Assembly (NCBI RefSeq): GCF_000189255.1
Contig: NZ_AEVS01000115.1
Span: 1 to 52,435 of the forward strand
Direction: 5' to 3'
DNA length: 52,435 bases
Source: Vibrio brasiliensis LMG 20546
GTDB taxonomy: Bacteria > Pseudomonadota > Gammaproteobacteria > Enterobacterales > Vibrionaceae
The notes below the pieces were generated by a model. The model saw only the letters and a list, made by a program, of their open reading frames with translations, did not search any database and was not told where the DNA came from. Every line of letters starts with the position of its first letter. The first letter of the stretch is position 1. This document shows positions 8,346-16,453 of this stretch, in pieces. The translations under genes and the position numbers were made by a program.

Positions 8346-9113
8346 TGCAGCTTGTTCCCTCAAGCGTTCAAAATATCCGTCAATGATCGCTTCATAGCGC
8401 CCATCTTGCTTCATAACTTCCAGAACCTCGTCAAAACGCCCACGCAGCCAAGTGTGTTCTCTCAATTTAGAAAAAGCGATATAACTGGGTGTCGCCTCAA
8501 TGGGCGGAGAGAGTATATCGAGCACCTCCTCCATCCCCTCGCTGGCAATAATACTGCGCGCACCAAAATCATTATTAACCCACACATCTGCACGCCCGGT
8601 TCTGACCAGATGTGCACACTCATTGGTTTGATTACGCTTAAACACCAACTTAAACCGATTCTCTGCTAACAAAACATCAATTCGTTTACCGTAACTCACT
8701 CGATTGACAACGCAGATCGTCATATCGGACAGGTCATCGGTTAGGAAGTTATCACTACGAATATTGCTATTAACTCTGGCAACCAAGCTGATGTTTTGGG
8801 TAAACAGTACCTGGTGACTAAAATCGGCAAACTGTTCTCTTTCAGGATTCTTAAATGCTGTAAATATCGCGTCGGCCCGACCAAACTGGACATTGCTCAG
8901 AGCCCTCGCCCATGGCAATACCTGAATCGAAATCGGCACATCTAACTCTTTAAACACCGCCTCAACCAGCTCAACAGCAACACCGGATAACTCCCCTTCT
9001 TTGCTAACAATGTAAGGCGGGTAATCAAGAGTAACTAATTGAATCGGAGTTGCACTCCAGCAATAAGAACAGAGTCCAAAAGTCAGCACCAAAAACGCGA
9101 CACATCGAGTCAT
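8331..9113 (-). CDS. Periplasmic solute-binding protein, SBP_bac_3-like
   Basis: This is probably an amino-acid-type substrate-binding protein. The 260-residue product has a signal peptide (about residues 1-20, ending YCWSA) followed by the typical opening of family 3 binding proteins: VTLDYPPYIV, then GVAVELVEAVFKEL and a stretch ending ADAIFTAFKNPER (about residues 78-90). No permease or ATPase gene is adjacent, so it is an orphan; such Vibrio proteins often have no dedicated transporter and the ligand is unknown. It converges on metQ and shares its terminator. The start is the ATG at 9113. Confidence 0.82.
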   Translation of the reverse strand: MTRCVAFLVLTFGLCSYCWSATPIQLVTLDYPPYIVSKEGELSGVAVELVEAVFKELDVPISIQVLPWARALSNVQFGRADAIFTAFKNPEREQFADFSHQVLFTQNISLVARVNSNIRSDNFLTDDLSDMTICVVNRVSYGKRIDVLLAENRFKLVFKRNQTNECAHLVRTGRADVWVNNDFGARSIIASEGMEEVLDILSPPIEATPSYIAFSKLREHTWLRGRFDEVLEVMKQDGRYEAIIDGYFERLREQAAKEKG

Positions 9114-9255
9114 AACGGGAGAGGTTAACTACGACTAATTAGGTCAAACGACGCTACACCACAACAAATACCGCTGCTTGATTAACATTCGACCTCCTCA
9201 CTTGATGCTATAAAAGTAAGTAAAGTTCACCGCCCTAGCTTGTCAAATTAAGGCA

Positions 9256-9288
9256 AGAAAAAAGCCAGAGCAAATGCTCTGGCTTTCA
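9256..9288 (-). terminator. Terminator of the AbgT-family transporter gene
   Basis: The arms AGCCAGAG and CTCTGGCT enclose CAAATG. The minus strand continues with a T run (plus-strand A run at 9257-9263). It lies about 25 bp past the transporter stop. Confidence 0.85.
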
Positions 9289-9309
9289 GTTCAGGGTTTT
9301 CTACATCAA

Positions 9310-10896
9310 TTAAGGCGTGTAGTAAGTTGCCGCACCAGGACCAACTGGTAGGCCTAATACAAATACCCATACGTAGAACAGTAGACTCCAGCCAACAATG
9401 AAGCAGATAGAGTAAGGTAGCATGGTCGCAATTAGCGTACCGATACCTAGATTCTTCATGTAACGTGTCGCTACTGCCAGGATAAGACCGAAGTAACTCA
9501 TCATTGGAGTAATGATGTTTGTGGTTGAGTCACCGATACGGTACGCAGCCTGAATTGTTTCTGGCGCGTAACCTACCAACATGAGCATTGGTACAAAGAT
9601 AGGTGCTGTTACTGCCCACTGTGCAGAAGCAGAACCGATCATCAGGTTAATGAAGCCACACATCAGGATAAATGCGAAGAACAGCATTGGACCAGTCAGG
9701 CCAATCTCTTGCAGGAAGCTTGCACCAGCAACCGCAAATACCTGACCGAAGTTAGTCCACTTGAAGAATGCAACGAATTGAGCCGCAAAGAACACCAGTA
9801 CAATGTACATGCCCATTGAAGACATAGACTTCGCCATCGCATCAATCACGTCGCGGTCTGTCTTCATTGAACCTGTAACTTTACCGTAAACAAAGCCAGG
9901 GATTGCAAAGAACACAAAGATAAACGCAACAATACTCTTCAGGAATGGAGAGCCTGCCACAGTACCTGTCGCAGAGCGTAGCACGCCATCTTCAGGAACG
10001 ATTGTCCAAGCTAGCAAAGCTGATACTGCTAGTACCGCAAGACCAGCCAGTTTAAGACCCTTCTTCTCGATAGCAGTTAGTTTGCCCATCGTGTCTTGAG
10101 ACAGGTCTTCAGAAGACTCTTCTTCATTGTATTTGCCCAGTTTAGGCTCAACGATTTTCTCAGTAACAAAAGCACCGGTAATCGCAATGAAGAAAGTCGA
10201 TACAAACATGAAGTACCAGTTAACTTCTGGACCAACAGTGTATGAAGGATCAATCATTTGCGCAGCTGTTTCTGTAATACCAGAAAGCAGTGGATCAACA
10301 GTACCGATTAGAAGGTTGGCAGAGTAACCACCAGATACACCAGCAAACGCTGCTGCAAGACCTGCAAGAGGGTGACGTCCCAAAGAGTGGAATAGCATTG
10401 CTGCTAATGGGATAAGTACGACGTAACCAAGCTCGGATGCAGTGTTAGAAATGATACCTGCAAAAACAACCGTTACAGTAACCATGCGTTTAGACGCACC
10501 CATAACCATACCGCGCATTGCTGCAGATAGTAGGCCTGAATGCTCAGCGATCGCAACACCTAACATAGCGACCAGTACAGTACCTAGTGGGGCAAAGCCG
10601 ACGAAGTTCTTAACCAGGTTAGTAACGATCAGTTGTAGACCTTCAGCATTGAGTAGGCTGACAACATGGATCATGCCATCTGCTGAACGACCTTTCGCGC
10701 CTTCAGGGCGAGGATCCATAACAGATACTTCAAAGTAACCAGCAATACCGGAAGTGACCAGGATTGCTAAACAGAAGATGGCGAAAAGAGTGATTGGGTG
10801 GGGTAAAAGGTTCCCCAAATATTCAACAGTATCAAGAAAGCGCGTGAACAACGGCTTTTTTGGCGAGTTTTGTTTAATCGAAGCAGATGAACTCAT
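9310..10896 (-). CDS. AbgT-family transporter
   Basis: This integral inner-membrane protein belongs to the AbgT family, whose founder moves p-aminobenzoyl-glutamate and some members of which export sulfonamides. The 528-residue product has many hydrophobic segments and family stretches such as LGYVVLIPLAAMLFHSLGRHP and SAQWAVTAPIFVPMLMLVGY. No p-aminobenzoyl-glutamate hydrolase (abgA/abgB) is nearby, so the substrate is not indicated. I chose the ATG at 10896, which has AAGGAGGGA at good spacing. Reading back to 10980 adds 28 residues of non-membrane, cysteine- and histidine-rich sequence that does not look like the family. It is a single-gene unit. Confidence 0.9.
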   Translation of the reverse strand: MSSSASIKQNSPKKPLFTRFLDTVEYLGNLLPHPITLFAIFCLAILVTSGIAGYFEVSVMDPRPEGAKGRSADGMIHVVSLLNAEGLQLIVTNLVKNFVGFAPLGTVLVAMLGVAIAEHSGLLSAAMRGMVMGASKRMVTVTVVFAGIISNTASELGYVVLIPLAAMLFHSLGRHPLAGLAAAFAGVSGGYSANLLIGTVDPLLSGITETAAQMIDPSYTVGPEVNWYFMFVSTFFIAITGAFVTEKIVEPKLGKYNEEESSEDLSQDTMGKLTAIEKKGLKLAGLAVLAVSALLAWTIVPEDGVLRSATGTVAGSPFLKSIVAFIFVFFAIPGFVYGKVTGSMKTDRDVIDAMAKSMSSMGMYIVLVFFAAQFVAFFKWTNFGQVFAVAGASFLQEIGLTGPMLFFAFILMCGFINLMIGSASAQWAVTAPIFVPMLMLVGYAPETIQAAYRIGDSTTNIITPMMSYFGLILAVATRYMKNLGIGTLIATMLPYSICFIVGWSLLFYVWVFVLGLPVGPGAATYYTP

Positions 10897-11121
10897 CTGT
10901 TCCCTCCTTGTAGTTATTCCTGTGCAAATGTGACAAAAATGTTCCAAATGCCGGGCAAGGTTACTCGACAATATACTCAATTAGAAATTCAAAATGTTAC
11001 AAACTGTGTAATAAATCATATAAATTAACTTCATTTGAACAAATAATTAGCAAATTGAACCAATTTTAAACTAGAAATTAGAATTATAATTTGCAACCAG
11101 ACATTCAAGTTGGTTATATGA

Positions 11122-11138
11122 CAAAAGCTAAGCTTTTG
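11122..11138. repeat. Perfect inverted repeat CAAAAGCT-A-AGCTTTTG
   Basis: Eight-base arms around a single A form a perfect dyad about 226 bp upstream of the AbgT-family start. The one-base loop makes an RNA hairpin unlikely, so a protein-binding dyad is possible. No regulator is recognised. Confidence 0.5.
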
Positions 11139-11152
11139 ATTCAAGAGAGATG

Positions 11153-11206
11153 AAAAACGAGCTATTAAGAGGAAAGAGGCTAAATATTTTCCTCGCTTAA
11201 TAGCTC
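11153..11206 (-). terminator. Terminator of rpmE2-rpmJ2
   Basis: Perfect 11-bp arms GAGCTATTAAG (11159-11169) and CTTAATAGCTC (11196-11206), with further inner pairing, are followed on the minus strand by GTTTTTC. It lies about 65 bp past the rpmJ2 stop. Confidence 0.75.
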
Positions 11207-11271
11207 AGATATTTAAAGGTGGGATTACTGTCGGAGGCTGTTTTTCTAACCGATATTCAACAATGCGATAA

Positions 11272-11397
11272 CTATTTCTGAACCGCTTTAAATCTTGGGT
11301 TAGTTTTACAAATCACATAAAGCCTTCCTCTGCGTTTGACGATCTGACAATCAGGATGTCGGCTTTTAGCACTTTTTAATGATTTAACCACTTTCAT
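11272..11397 (-). CDS. rpmJ2: Ribosomal protein L36, type B (zinc-independent paralogue)
   Basis: This 41-residue protein reads [20 protein letters not shown]... and ends NPRFKAVQK. It aligns nearly residue for residue with E. coli YkgO (L36B). Type B L36 lacks the full four-ligand zinc knuckle of ordinary L36; only two cysteines remain here. Its ATG directly follows the rpmE2 stop (TAGATG, zero spacing), so it should be translated by coupling. Together the pair can replace zinc-binding L31 and L36 when zinc is short. It is shorter at the C terminus than YkgO (46 residues). Confidence 0.93.
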   Translation of the reverse strand: MKVVKSLKSAKSRHPDCQIVKRRGRLYVICKTNPRFKAVQK

Positions 11398-11658
11398 CTA
11401 TTTATCCCCTTTTTCAAACTGGCTGAAACGACGTCTGAAGTTAGCCACTCGGCCCTCTTTCTGAATAACTCGTTGCTTACCTGTATAGAAAGGGTGAGAT
11501 TTTGATGAAACCTCAACGGTGAAATAGGGATAAGTTTTACCATCGCTCCATTCGATAGTGCGATTAGTTTGTAAGGTTGAACCGATCAAAAAGTACTCAT
11601 CGACACTGGTATCGTGAAAAACAACAGTTCGATATTCAGGGTGGATATTAGCTTGCAT
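11398..11658 (-). CDS. rpmE2: Ribosomal protein L31, type B (zinc-independent paralogue)
   Basis: This large-subunit protein replaces zinc-binding L31 under zinc limitation. The 86-residue product begins [16 protein letters not shown] and ends in a basic tail ([13 protein letters not shown]). It contains no cysteine at all, which is the hallmark of the type B (C-minus) form. It is the first gene of a two-gene unit with rpmJ2, whose ATG abuts its stop codon. The upstream 118 bp carry a Zur-like operator, so zinc-repressed expression is expected. Confidence 0.95.
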   Translation of the reverse strand: MQANIHPEYRTVVFHDTSVDEYFLIGSTLQTNRTIEWSDGKTYPYFTVEVSSKSHPFYTGKQRVIQKEGRVANFRRRFSQFEKGDK

Positions 11659-11674
11659 ATTAAATTTGCCTTAA

Positions 11675-11691
11675 CTGTTATGTTATAACAT
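11675..11691. promoter_or_regulatory. Zur box upstream of rpmE2-rpmJ2
   Basis: CTGTTATGTTATAACAT matches the core of the gammaproteobacterial Zur consensus ATGTTATA-N-TATAACAT at 14 of 16 positions. It lies 17 bp upstream of the rpmE2 ATG on an AT-rich background. Zur repression of ykgM-type genes is established in related bacteria; here it is inferred from the site. Confidence 0.8.
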
Positions 11692-11776
11692 ATTAATTAA
11701 TAATCATTCTCAACAATGTTTGCAAGCTTTTTTTGTGTTACTTTTGCTGAATCAGTAGTCCCCGAGTGAAAAGACC

Positions 11777-12472
11777 ATGTATTCCGTAGAGCCAATCGGT
11801 TTTATTGAAAGCCCATATAAAGAGAAATTCGCTGTCCCACGCCAACCACGTTTAGTGCCTGCAGCACGCTCTCGCGTTAGGTTGACCGGAGAAGCAAATA
11901 GTCCAGAAGCGCTGAGAGGCATCGAGCAGTTCTCTCACATTTGGCTGTTGTTTTTGTTTGACCAGAATTTACAGGCGGGATGGAAGCCAACCGTTCGTCC
12001 ACCTCGACTTGGCGGCAATGAACGCATTGGTGTATTTGCTTCACGGTCGACCTTTAGACCAAATGGCATCGGCATGTCGGCAGTAGAAGTCAAAGGGGTG
12101 ACGAAGCTTGGGGATCAGATCTATTTGGATCTTGGTAATGTCGACTTAGTTGATGGCACCCCCGTTATCGATATCAAACCTTACATTCCCTACTCCGATG
12201 CTGTCGCTGAGGCAAGTGCGGGCTATGCCGAAGGTGAGCCTGATACCTCTCCAGTCAACTTCTCTGCAGCGGCATTAACTAAGTTGCAGCAGCGCCCTGA
12301 CAGTGAGTATCTCAAAACAGTGATCGAGCAAGTATTAGCGCAAGACCCTCGCCCGGCTTACAAGAAAAACAAGCCTGACAACAAGGAATATGCGGTAAAT
12401 TTGTTCGATCTGAACGTCAAGTTCACGGTAACGGATAACTTAATAACAGTTACTGCGATTGAAAGCTTTTGA
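11777..12472 (+). CDS. trmO: tRNA (adenine(37)-N6)-methyltransferase TrmO (YaeB/TsaA family)
   Basis: TrmO uses S-adenosylmethionine to methylate N6 of t6A37 in threonine tRNA. The 231-residue product has the TsaA beta-barrel domain at residues 1-140, with motifs GFIESPYKEKFAVPRQP, IWLLFLFDQN and FASRSTFRPNGIGMSAVEV, then the family's C-terminal extension ending AVNLFDLNVKF. E. coli TrmO has 235 residues. It lies 112 bp upstream of proS and in the same direction. Confidence 0.93.
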   Translation: MYSVEPIGFIESPYKEKFAVPRQPRLVPAARSRVRLTGEANSPEALRGIEQFSHIWLLFLFDQNLQAGWKPTVRPPRLGGNERIGVFASRSTFRPNGIGMSAVEVKGVTKLGDQIYLDLGNVDLVDGTPVIDIKPYIPYSDAVAEASAGYAEGEPDTSPVNFSAAALTKLQQRPDSEYLKTVIEQVLAQDPRPAYKKNKPDNKEYAVNLFDLNVKFTVTDNLITVTAIESF

Positions 12473-12584
12473 CAAAGGCAATTGGCTGATATTATAAGCG
12501 GCTAACAATTTTCCCCTCAGTGGGACCTCTATACTCCTGTCCATTCCGGCTTGAGTATCTAACTTTAATAAACGGATAAGTTAA

Positions 12585-14300
12585 ATGCGTACCAGTAATT
12601 ATCTTCTTTCTACTCTGAAGGAGACTCCAAACGACGCAGAAGTAGTGAGCCACCAGCTCATGCTACGTGCAGGTATGATCCGTAAGCTGGCTTCAGGTCT
12701 ATACACCTGGCTACCTACTGGTCTACGTGTACTGCGTAAAGTCGAAAACATCGTTCGTCAAGAGATCGACAATGCAGGCGCTGTCGAAACATTGATGCCC
12801 GTTGTTCAGCCGTTTGAACTATGGGAAGAGACAGGTCGTTCTGAGAAGATGGGTCCTGAGCTACTTCGCTTTACTGACCGTCACACTCGTCCGTTTGTTC
12901 TTAGCCCAACAGCTGAAGAAGTGATCACTAGCCTTGTGCGTAACGAAGTGAGCTCTTACAAACAGCTTCCGCTAAACCTGTACCAAATCCAAACTAAATT
13001 CCGTGACGAACGTCGCCCACGTTTCGGCGTAATGCGTGCACGTGAATTCTGCATGATGGATGCATACAGCTTCGATATAGACAAAGCTGGTCTGGAGAAA
13101 TCTTACCAGGCGATGCACGATGCTTACTGTAAAGCATTCGACCGTATGGGTCTTGAGTACCGTCCAGTACTGGCTGACTCTGGCGCTATCGGTGGTAGCG
13201 GCTCTCAAGAGTTCCACGTACTCGCTGAAAGCGGCGAAGACCTGATCGCATTCTCTACTGAGTCTGATTACGCAGCGAACATCGAAAAAGCAGAAGCAGC
13301 AGCTCCTGCTGGCGATCGCGCAGAACCGACTCAAGAGATGACTCTTGTTGATACGCCAAACGCGAAAACTATCGCTGAACTCGTCGAGCAGTTTGATCTA
13401 CCGATTGAGAAAACCGTTAAGACTCTATTCGTTAAAGCATCTGATGAAGTAGACGCGGACATCATTGCGCTAATCATCCGTGGCGATCACGAACTAAACG
13501 AAGTGAAAGCAGAAAACCTTCCTCAAGTAGCGGCTCCTCTAGAGATGGCTACAGAAGAAGAGATTCGTGCGCTTATCGGTGCTGGCCCTGGTTCTCTTGG
13601 CCCTGTTGGTCTAGAACTTCCATTCATCGTAGACCGCACTGTTGCTGTAATGAGCGACTTTGGCGCAGGTGCTAACGTTGATGACAAGCACTACTTCGGC
13701 ATCAACTGGGGTCGCGACGTTGAGCTGGGCCAAATTGAAGATCTACGTAACGTAGTAGAAGGTGATCCAAGCCCATGTGGTAAAGGTACCCTAATGCTTA
13801 AGCGTGGTATCGAAGTGGGTCACATCTTCCAGCTAGGTAACACTTACTCTGAAGCAATGAACTGTGGTGTTCTTGGTCCAGATGGTAAGAACGTAATCCT
13901 GGAGATGGGTTGTTACGGTATCGGTGTATCACGTGTTGTTGCTTCTGCAATCGAACAGAACCACGACAAATACGGCATCATCTGGCCAGACGCACTAGCG
14001 CCGTTCCAGGTTGCGATCGTACCGATGAACATGCACAAATCTGAAGAAGTTAAGGAAGCTGCTGAGAAGCTGTACGCCGAACTGACTGCTATGGGTATCG
14101 AAGTACTGTTCGACGACCGCAAAGAGCGCCCAGGTGTAATGTTCTCAGATATGGAGCTTATCGGCGTTCCTCACACTATCGTGATTGGTGATCGTTCTAT
14201 GAAAGAAGGTAACTTCGAGTACAAGAACCGCCGTTCAGGTGAGAAGACTGCAGTAGCGATGGCTGACATCGTTGAGCACGTTAAAGCGCAACTAGCTTAA
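12585..14300 (+). CDS. proS: Prolyl-tRNA synthetase
   Basis: This class II aminoacyl-tRNA synthetase charges tRNA-Pro. The 571-residue product (E. coli 572) shows motif 1 near residues 60-80, motif 2 ([25 protein letters not shown]), an inserted YbaK-like editing domain (about 225-405, bacterial-type ProS that clears Ala-tRNA-Pro), motif 3 ([17 protein letters not shown]) and a C-terminal anticodon-binding domain (about 470-571). A perfect terminator follows the stop, and a heptamer repeat array begins directly after its T run. Confidence 0.98.
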   Translation: MRTSNYLLSTLKETPNDAEVVSHQLMLRAGMIRKLASGLYTWLPTGLRVLRKVENIVRQEIDNAGAVETLMPVVQPFELWEETGRSEKMGPELLRFTDRHTRPFVLSPTAEEVITSLVRNEVSSYKQLPLNLYQIQTKFRDERRPRFGVMRAREFCMMDAYSFDIDKAGLEKSYQAMHDAYCKAFDRMGLEYRPVLADSGAIGGSGSQEFHVLAESGEDLIAFSTESDYAANIEKAEAAAPAGDRAEPTQEMTLVDTPNAKTIAELVEQFDLPIEKTVKTLFVKASDEVDADIIALIIRGDHELNEVKAENLPQVAAPLEMATEEEIRALIGAGPGSLGPVGLELPFIVDRTVAVMSDFGAGANVDDKHYFGINWGRDVELGQIEDLRNVVEGDPSPCGKGTLMLKRGIEVGHIFQLGNTYSEAMNCGVLGPDGKNVILEMGCYGIGVSRVVASAIEQNHDKYGIIWPDALAPFQVAIVPMNMHKSEEVKEAAEKLYAELTAMGIEVLFDDRKERPGVMFSDMELIGVPHTIVIGDRSMKEGNFEYKNRRSGEKTAVAMADIVEHVKAQLA

Positions 14301-14319
14301 GTAAACGCTTAAAAATACA

Positions 14320-14350
14320 AAAGGCCGATGGAGACATCGGCCTTTTTTTT
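14320..14350 (+). terminator. proS terminator
   Basis: The arms AAGGCCGATG and CATCGGCCTT around GAGA are followed by eight T. The heptamer array starts at the very next base. Confidence 0.92.
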
Positions 14351-14448
14351 GAGAGTCGAGAGTCGAGAGTCGAGAGTCGAGAGTCGAGAGTCGAGAGTCG
14401 AGAGTCGAGAGTCGAGAGTCGAGAGTCGAGAGTCGAGAGTCGAGAGTC
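14351..14448. repeat. Heptamer tandem array, 14 x GAGAGTC
   Basis: Fourteen consecutive perfect copies of GAGAGTC occupy exactly 98 bp with no mismatch. Perfect identity implies recent expansion by slippage. The minus strand is open across it and would read a DSRLSTL heptapeptide repeat, but no ribosome-binding site or homology supports a gene. Confidence 0.97.
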
Positions 14449-14538
14449 GGAATAATTATGTCTTTTTAAGGACAAGTCCAGTCAACACCTTTTGAGTTAA
14501 AGGTTCCGTCACCATTCTGCCAACGCCCACCTTTAGAA

Positions 14539-14635
14539 GGGAGAAGCCCAGTCTCGCTTCTCAGAGCGAAGCGCTCTCACAGGACGCAGTCCGTTCTCGC
14601 ATCTCGGAGCGAAGCGCTCTCGCAGGACGAAGTCC
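14539..14635. repeat. 43-bp tandem repeat of paired mini-hairpins
   Basis: Two full units and part of a third lie at a 43-bp period. Each unit contains a perfect hairpin GAGCGAAGCGCTC (14564-14576 and 14607-14619) and an 11-bp hairpin at 14539 (GGGAGAAGCCC), 14582 (GGACGCAGTCC) and 14625 (GGACGAAGTCC). Substitutions such as C/A at the loop of the last two keep the stem intact. Each unit also holds TCTCGC-W-TCTC (14552-14562 and 14595-14605), the complement of a GAGAAGC-like heptamer. Confidence 0.9.
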
Positions 14636-14647
14636 GGTCTTGTATTC

Positions 14648-15493
14648 CTACTCCAACGGCTCCGTCGGTGCCTGACTTGCGACCTTTTTCGGCGCAAACG
14701 CCACGTCGGTCAACTCGTCAGCATTCCCGTCAATAAGCTCACCAAAGTGGAAAATACCAAACTCACCCGGTTTCATTCGATGCCACTCTTCATTGTCAGT
14801 CAGTGGCTGAGTCGCAATCACTGAGACAATATCGTTAGGCGTGGTCTCTTCCTGAAAGTTAATCTCTACATCTTCATCGATCAGTGATGCTTTACCAAAT
14901 GGAGCCCGACGGGTAATCCAGTAAAGGTGGTTCGTGCAGTAAGTCATCACGTACTCGCCGTCAGACAGCAGCATATTAAATACACCTTTATCTTTAAGCT
15001 GCTCGCAACACTCTGCAATAAAGCGGAATACACCCACCATATCTTGTGGAGGCTCTGGGTATCTGTCTTCCATCTGCTTAAGCAACCAACAGAATGACAA
15101 CTCACTGTCTGTCTGCCCCACAGGGCGGTGACGACCTGAATTTAAATCCTGATAATCACTCAGTTGCCCGTTGTGAGCAAACGTCCAGTAACGCCCCCAT
15201 AACTCACGGGTAAACGGATGAGTATTCTCCAGATTAACTGCGCCACGATTAGCTTGCCTGATATGGCTGATTACCGCGCAGCTTTTAATAGGATAATTCT
15301 GAACAAGCTCTGCGATCTTTGAATCACAGCTTGGGTTTGGATCTTTGAAGTTACGAAAGCCTTTGCCCTCATAAAAAGTAATTCCCCAACCATCACGGTG
15401 CGGACCGGTATTGCCACCACGTTGCATGAGCCCGGTAAAACTAAAACAGATATCGGTTGGCACATTGGCGCTCATTCCGAGCAGTTCACACAT
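14648..15493 (-). CDS. yafJ: Class II glutamine amidotransferase, YafJ family
   Basis: This 281-residue protein begins MCELLGMSANVPTD. Cys2 becomes the N-terminal nucleophile after Met removal, as in Ntn-type glutaminases. It keeps the domain's motifs HRDGWGITFYEGKG, SHIRQANRGAVNLENTHPF and WTFAHNGQL. There is no synthase domain, so it is a stand-alone glutaminase-fold protein whose acceptor reaction is not known to me. Its stop lies 12 bp from the hairpin repeat block. gmhA is upstream on the same strand with a hairpin between. Confidence 0.9.
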   Translation of the reverse strand: MCELLGMSANVPTDICFSFTGLMQRGGNTGPHRDGWGITFYEGKGFRNFKDPNPSCDSKIAELVQNYPIKSCAVISHIRQANRGAVNLENTHPFTRELWGRYWTFAHNGQLSDYQDLNSGRHRPVGQTDSELSFCWLLKQMEDRYPEPPQDMVGVFRFIAECCEQLKDKGVFNMLLSDGEYVMTYCTNHLYWITRRAPFGKASLIDEDVEINFQEETTPNDIVSVIATQPLTDNEEWHRMKPGEFGIFHFGELIDGNADELTDVAFAPKKVASQAPTEPLE

Positions 15494-15518
15494 GGTTTAA
15501 GAAACTCCCTTATACAAC

Positions 15519-15549
15519 AACAGTATTAGCGCCAGGCACTAATACTGTT
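15519..15549 (-). terminator. Hairpin between gmhA and yafJ
   Basis: Perfect 11-bp arms AACAGTATTAG and CTAATACTGTT enclose a nine-base loop. The downstream T content on the minus strand is modest (TTGTTGT), so it may attenuate rather than fully stop transcription. Confidence 0.6.
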
Positions 15550-15568
15550 TAAACCTATTGGAAAAAGA

Positions 15569-16147
15569 TTACTTTTCCATTTCCTTTTCAATCAACTGAA
15601 TCACGATGTGGATGATCTTGATATGGATCTCCTGAATACGGTCAGCATAGCCAAAGTGTGGAACACGAATTTCAATATCCGCTAGTCCAGCCATTTTGCC
15701 GCCATCTTTACCTGTCAAAGCAATTGTTTTCATGCCTTTGGCTTGAGCTGCTTCAATCGCTTTAAGGATGTTGCCAGAGTTACCTGAAGTTGAAAGGCCG
15801 AATAGAACGTCGCCCTTTGAACCTACAGCTTCTACGTAACGAGAGAATACGTACTCGTAGCCAAAGTCATTACTTACACAAGATAAGTGGCTTGGGTCAG
15901 AGATCGCGATACCTGGTAAACCTGGGCGGTTTTCACGGTAACGACCAGTTAGCTCTTCAGCAAAGTGCATTGAGTCACAGTGTGAGCCACCATTACCACA
16001 TGACAGTACTTTACCGCCTTGCTTAAATGAATCCGCAATCATTTTCGCTGCAGCTTCAATTTGAGCAATATTATTGTCGTCGCTCAAGAACTTGTTTAGA
16101 ACATCAGCAGCTTCAGTAAGTTCGCTTTTAATCAGGTCCTGGTACAT
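15569..16147 (-). CDS. gmhA: Phosphoheptose isomerase (sedoheptulose-7-phosphate isomerase)
   Basis: GmhA converts sedoheptulose 7-phosphate to D-glycero-D-manno-heptose 7-phosphate, the first step of ADP-heptose synthesis for the LPS core. The product has 192 residues, exactly E. coli length. It is a SIS-fold protein with [44 protein letters not shown] and QEIHIKIIH, which include the family's His and Glu active-site positions. I chose the ATG at 16147 ([10 protein letters not shown]); a TTG at 16189 would add 14 non-conserved residues. Its pathway partner gmhB is at 4954. Confidence 0.96.
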   Translation of the reverse strand: MYQDLIKSELTEAADVLNKFLSDDNNIAQIEAAAKMIADSFKQGGKVLSCGNGGSHCDSMHFAEELTGRYRENRPGLPGIAISDPSHLSCVSNDFGYEYVFSRYVEAVGSKGDVLFGLSTSGNSGNILKAIEAAQAKGMKTIALTGKDGGKMAGLADIEIRVPHFGYADRIQEIHIKIIHIVIQLIEKEMEK

Positions 16148-16453
16148 AGGTTTTTCTCTAATTTTTGTAATAGATAGTTCTGTGAACAATACAGAAATGG
16201 TTATCTACAGAGTTTACTCAAACAATTCTCACTGTCGATAGCTTGCCGATAACATTTGCCGCTTTCTTACCATTCTTCGCTCACAATTTCCGCACAGCCC
16301 GCCATTTTTAGACCTTTGACTCTACTTAGATCACTTTTTGAGCAAATAGAGGTTTTACATTTTATTAATATTTTGATTACACTTAACTGGTTAGACCTCT
16401 TACTAGTCATCGGCGAATAACCAACAATAAATCGCCGCAAAAGGAATATACAT
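16148..16453. other. 306-bp divergent gmhA / fadE intergenic region
   Basis: No gene was seen. It carries the gmhA ribosome-binding region on the left, and on the right a predicted fadE promoter (TTTACA 16354-16359, TACACT 16378-16383, 18-bp spacer), a FadR-like site and AAGGAA before the fadE ATG. Confidence 0.65.
16385..16401. promoter_or_regulatory. FadR operator upstream of fadE
   Basis: AACTGGTTAGACCTCTT fits the FadR pattern ANCTGGT-NN-GACC-TNTT seen in enterobacterial and Vibrio fad operators. It begins about two bases past the predicted -10, where FadR would repress until bound by long-chain acyl-CoA. Confidence 0.78.

Larger units (their letters stand above)
10897..11271. other. 375-bp AT-rich intergenic region
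   Basis: No gene was seen here. It holds the ribosome-binding site and presumably the promoter of the AbgT-family gene, a perfect 17-bp inverted repeat (11122-11138) and the rpmJ2 terminator (11153-11206). The stretch 10981-11100 is very AT-rich with no clear operator. Confidence 0.7.
14301..14647. other. 347-bp intergenic region filled with repeats
   Basis: No gene was seen. In order it holds the proS terminator, 14 exact copies of a heptamer (14351-14448), about 90 bp of unremarkable sequence, and a 43-bp hairpin-bearing tandem repeat (14539-14635) that ends 12 bp before the yafJ stop codon. Confidence 0.9.

Noticed and set aside
8331-10896. The orphan binding protein as a partner of the AbgT-family transporter
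   Set aside because: AbgT proteins are secondary carriers that do not use binding proteins, and a terminator separates the two genes.
14281-14475. Open minus-strand frame giving DSRLSTL heptapeptide repeats across the heptamer array
   Set aside because: It exists only because a 7-bp repeat without stop codons reads as a 7-codon period. There is no ribosome-binding site, and it overlaps the proS end.
14539-14635. Possible CRISPR array
   Set aside because: The 43-bp units are contiguous with no unique spacers, and no cas genes are present.
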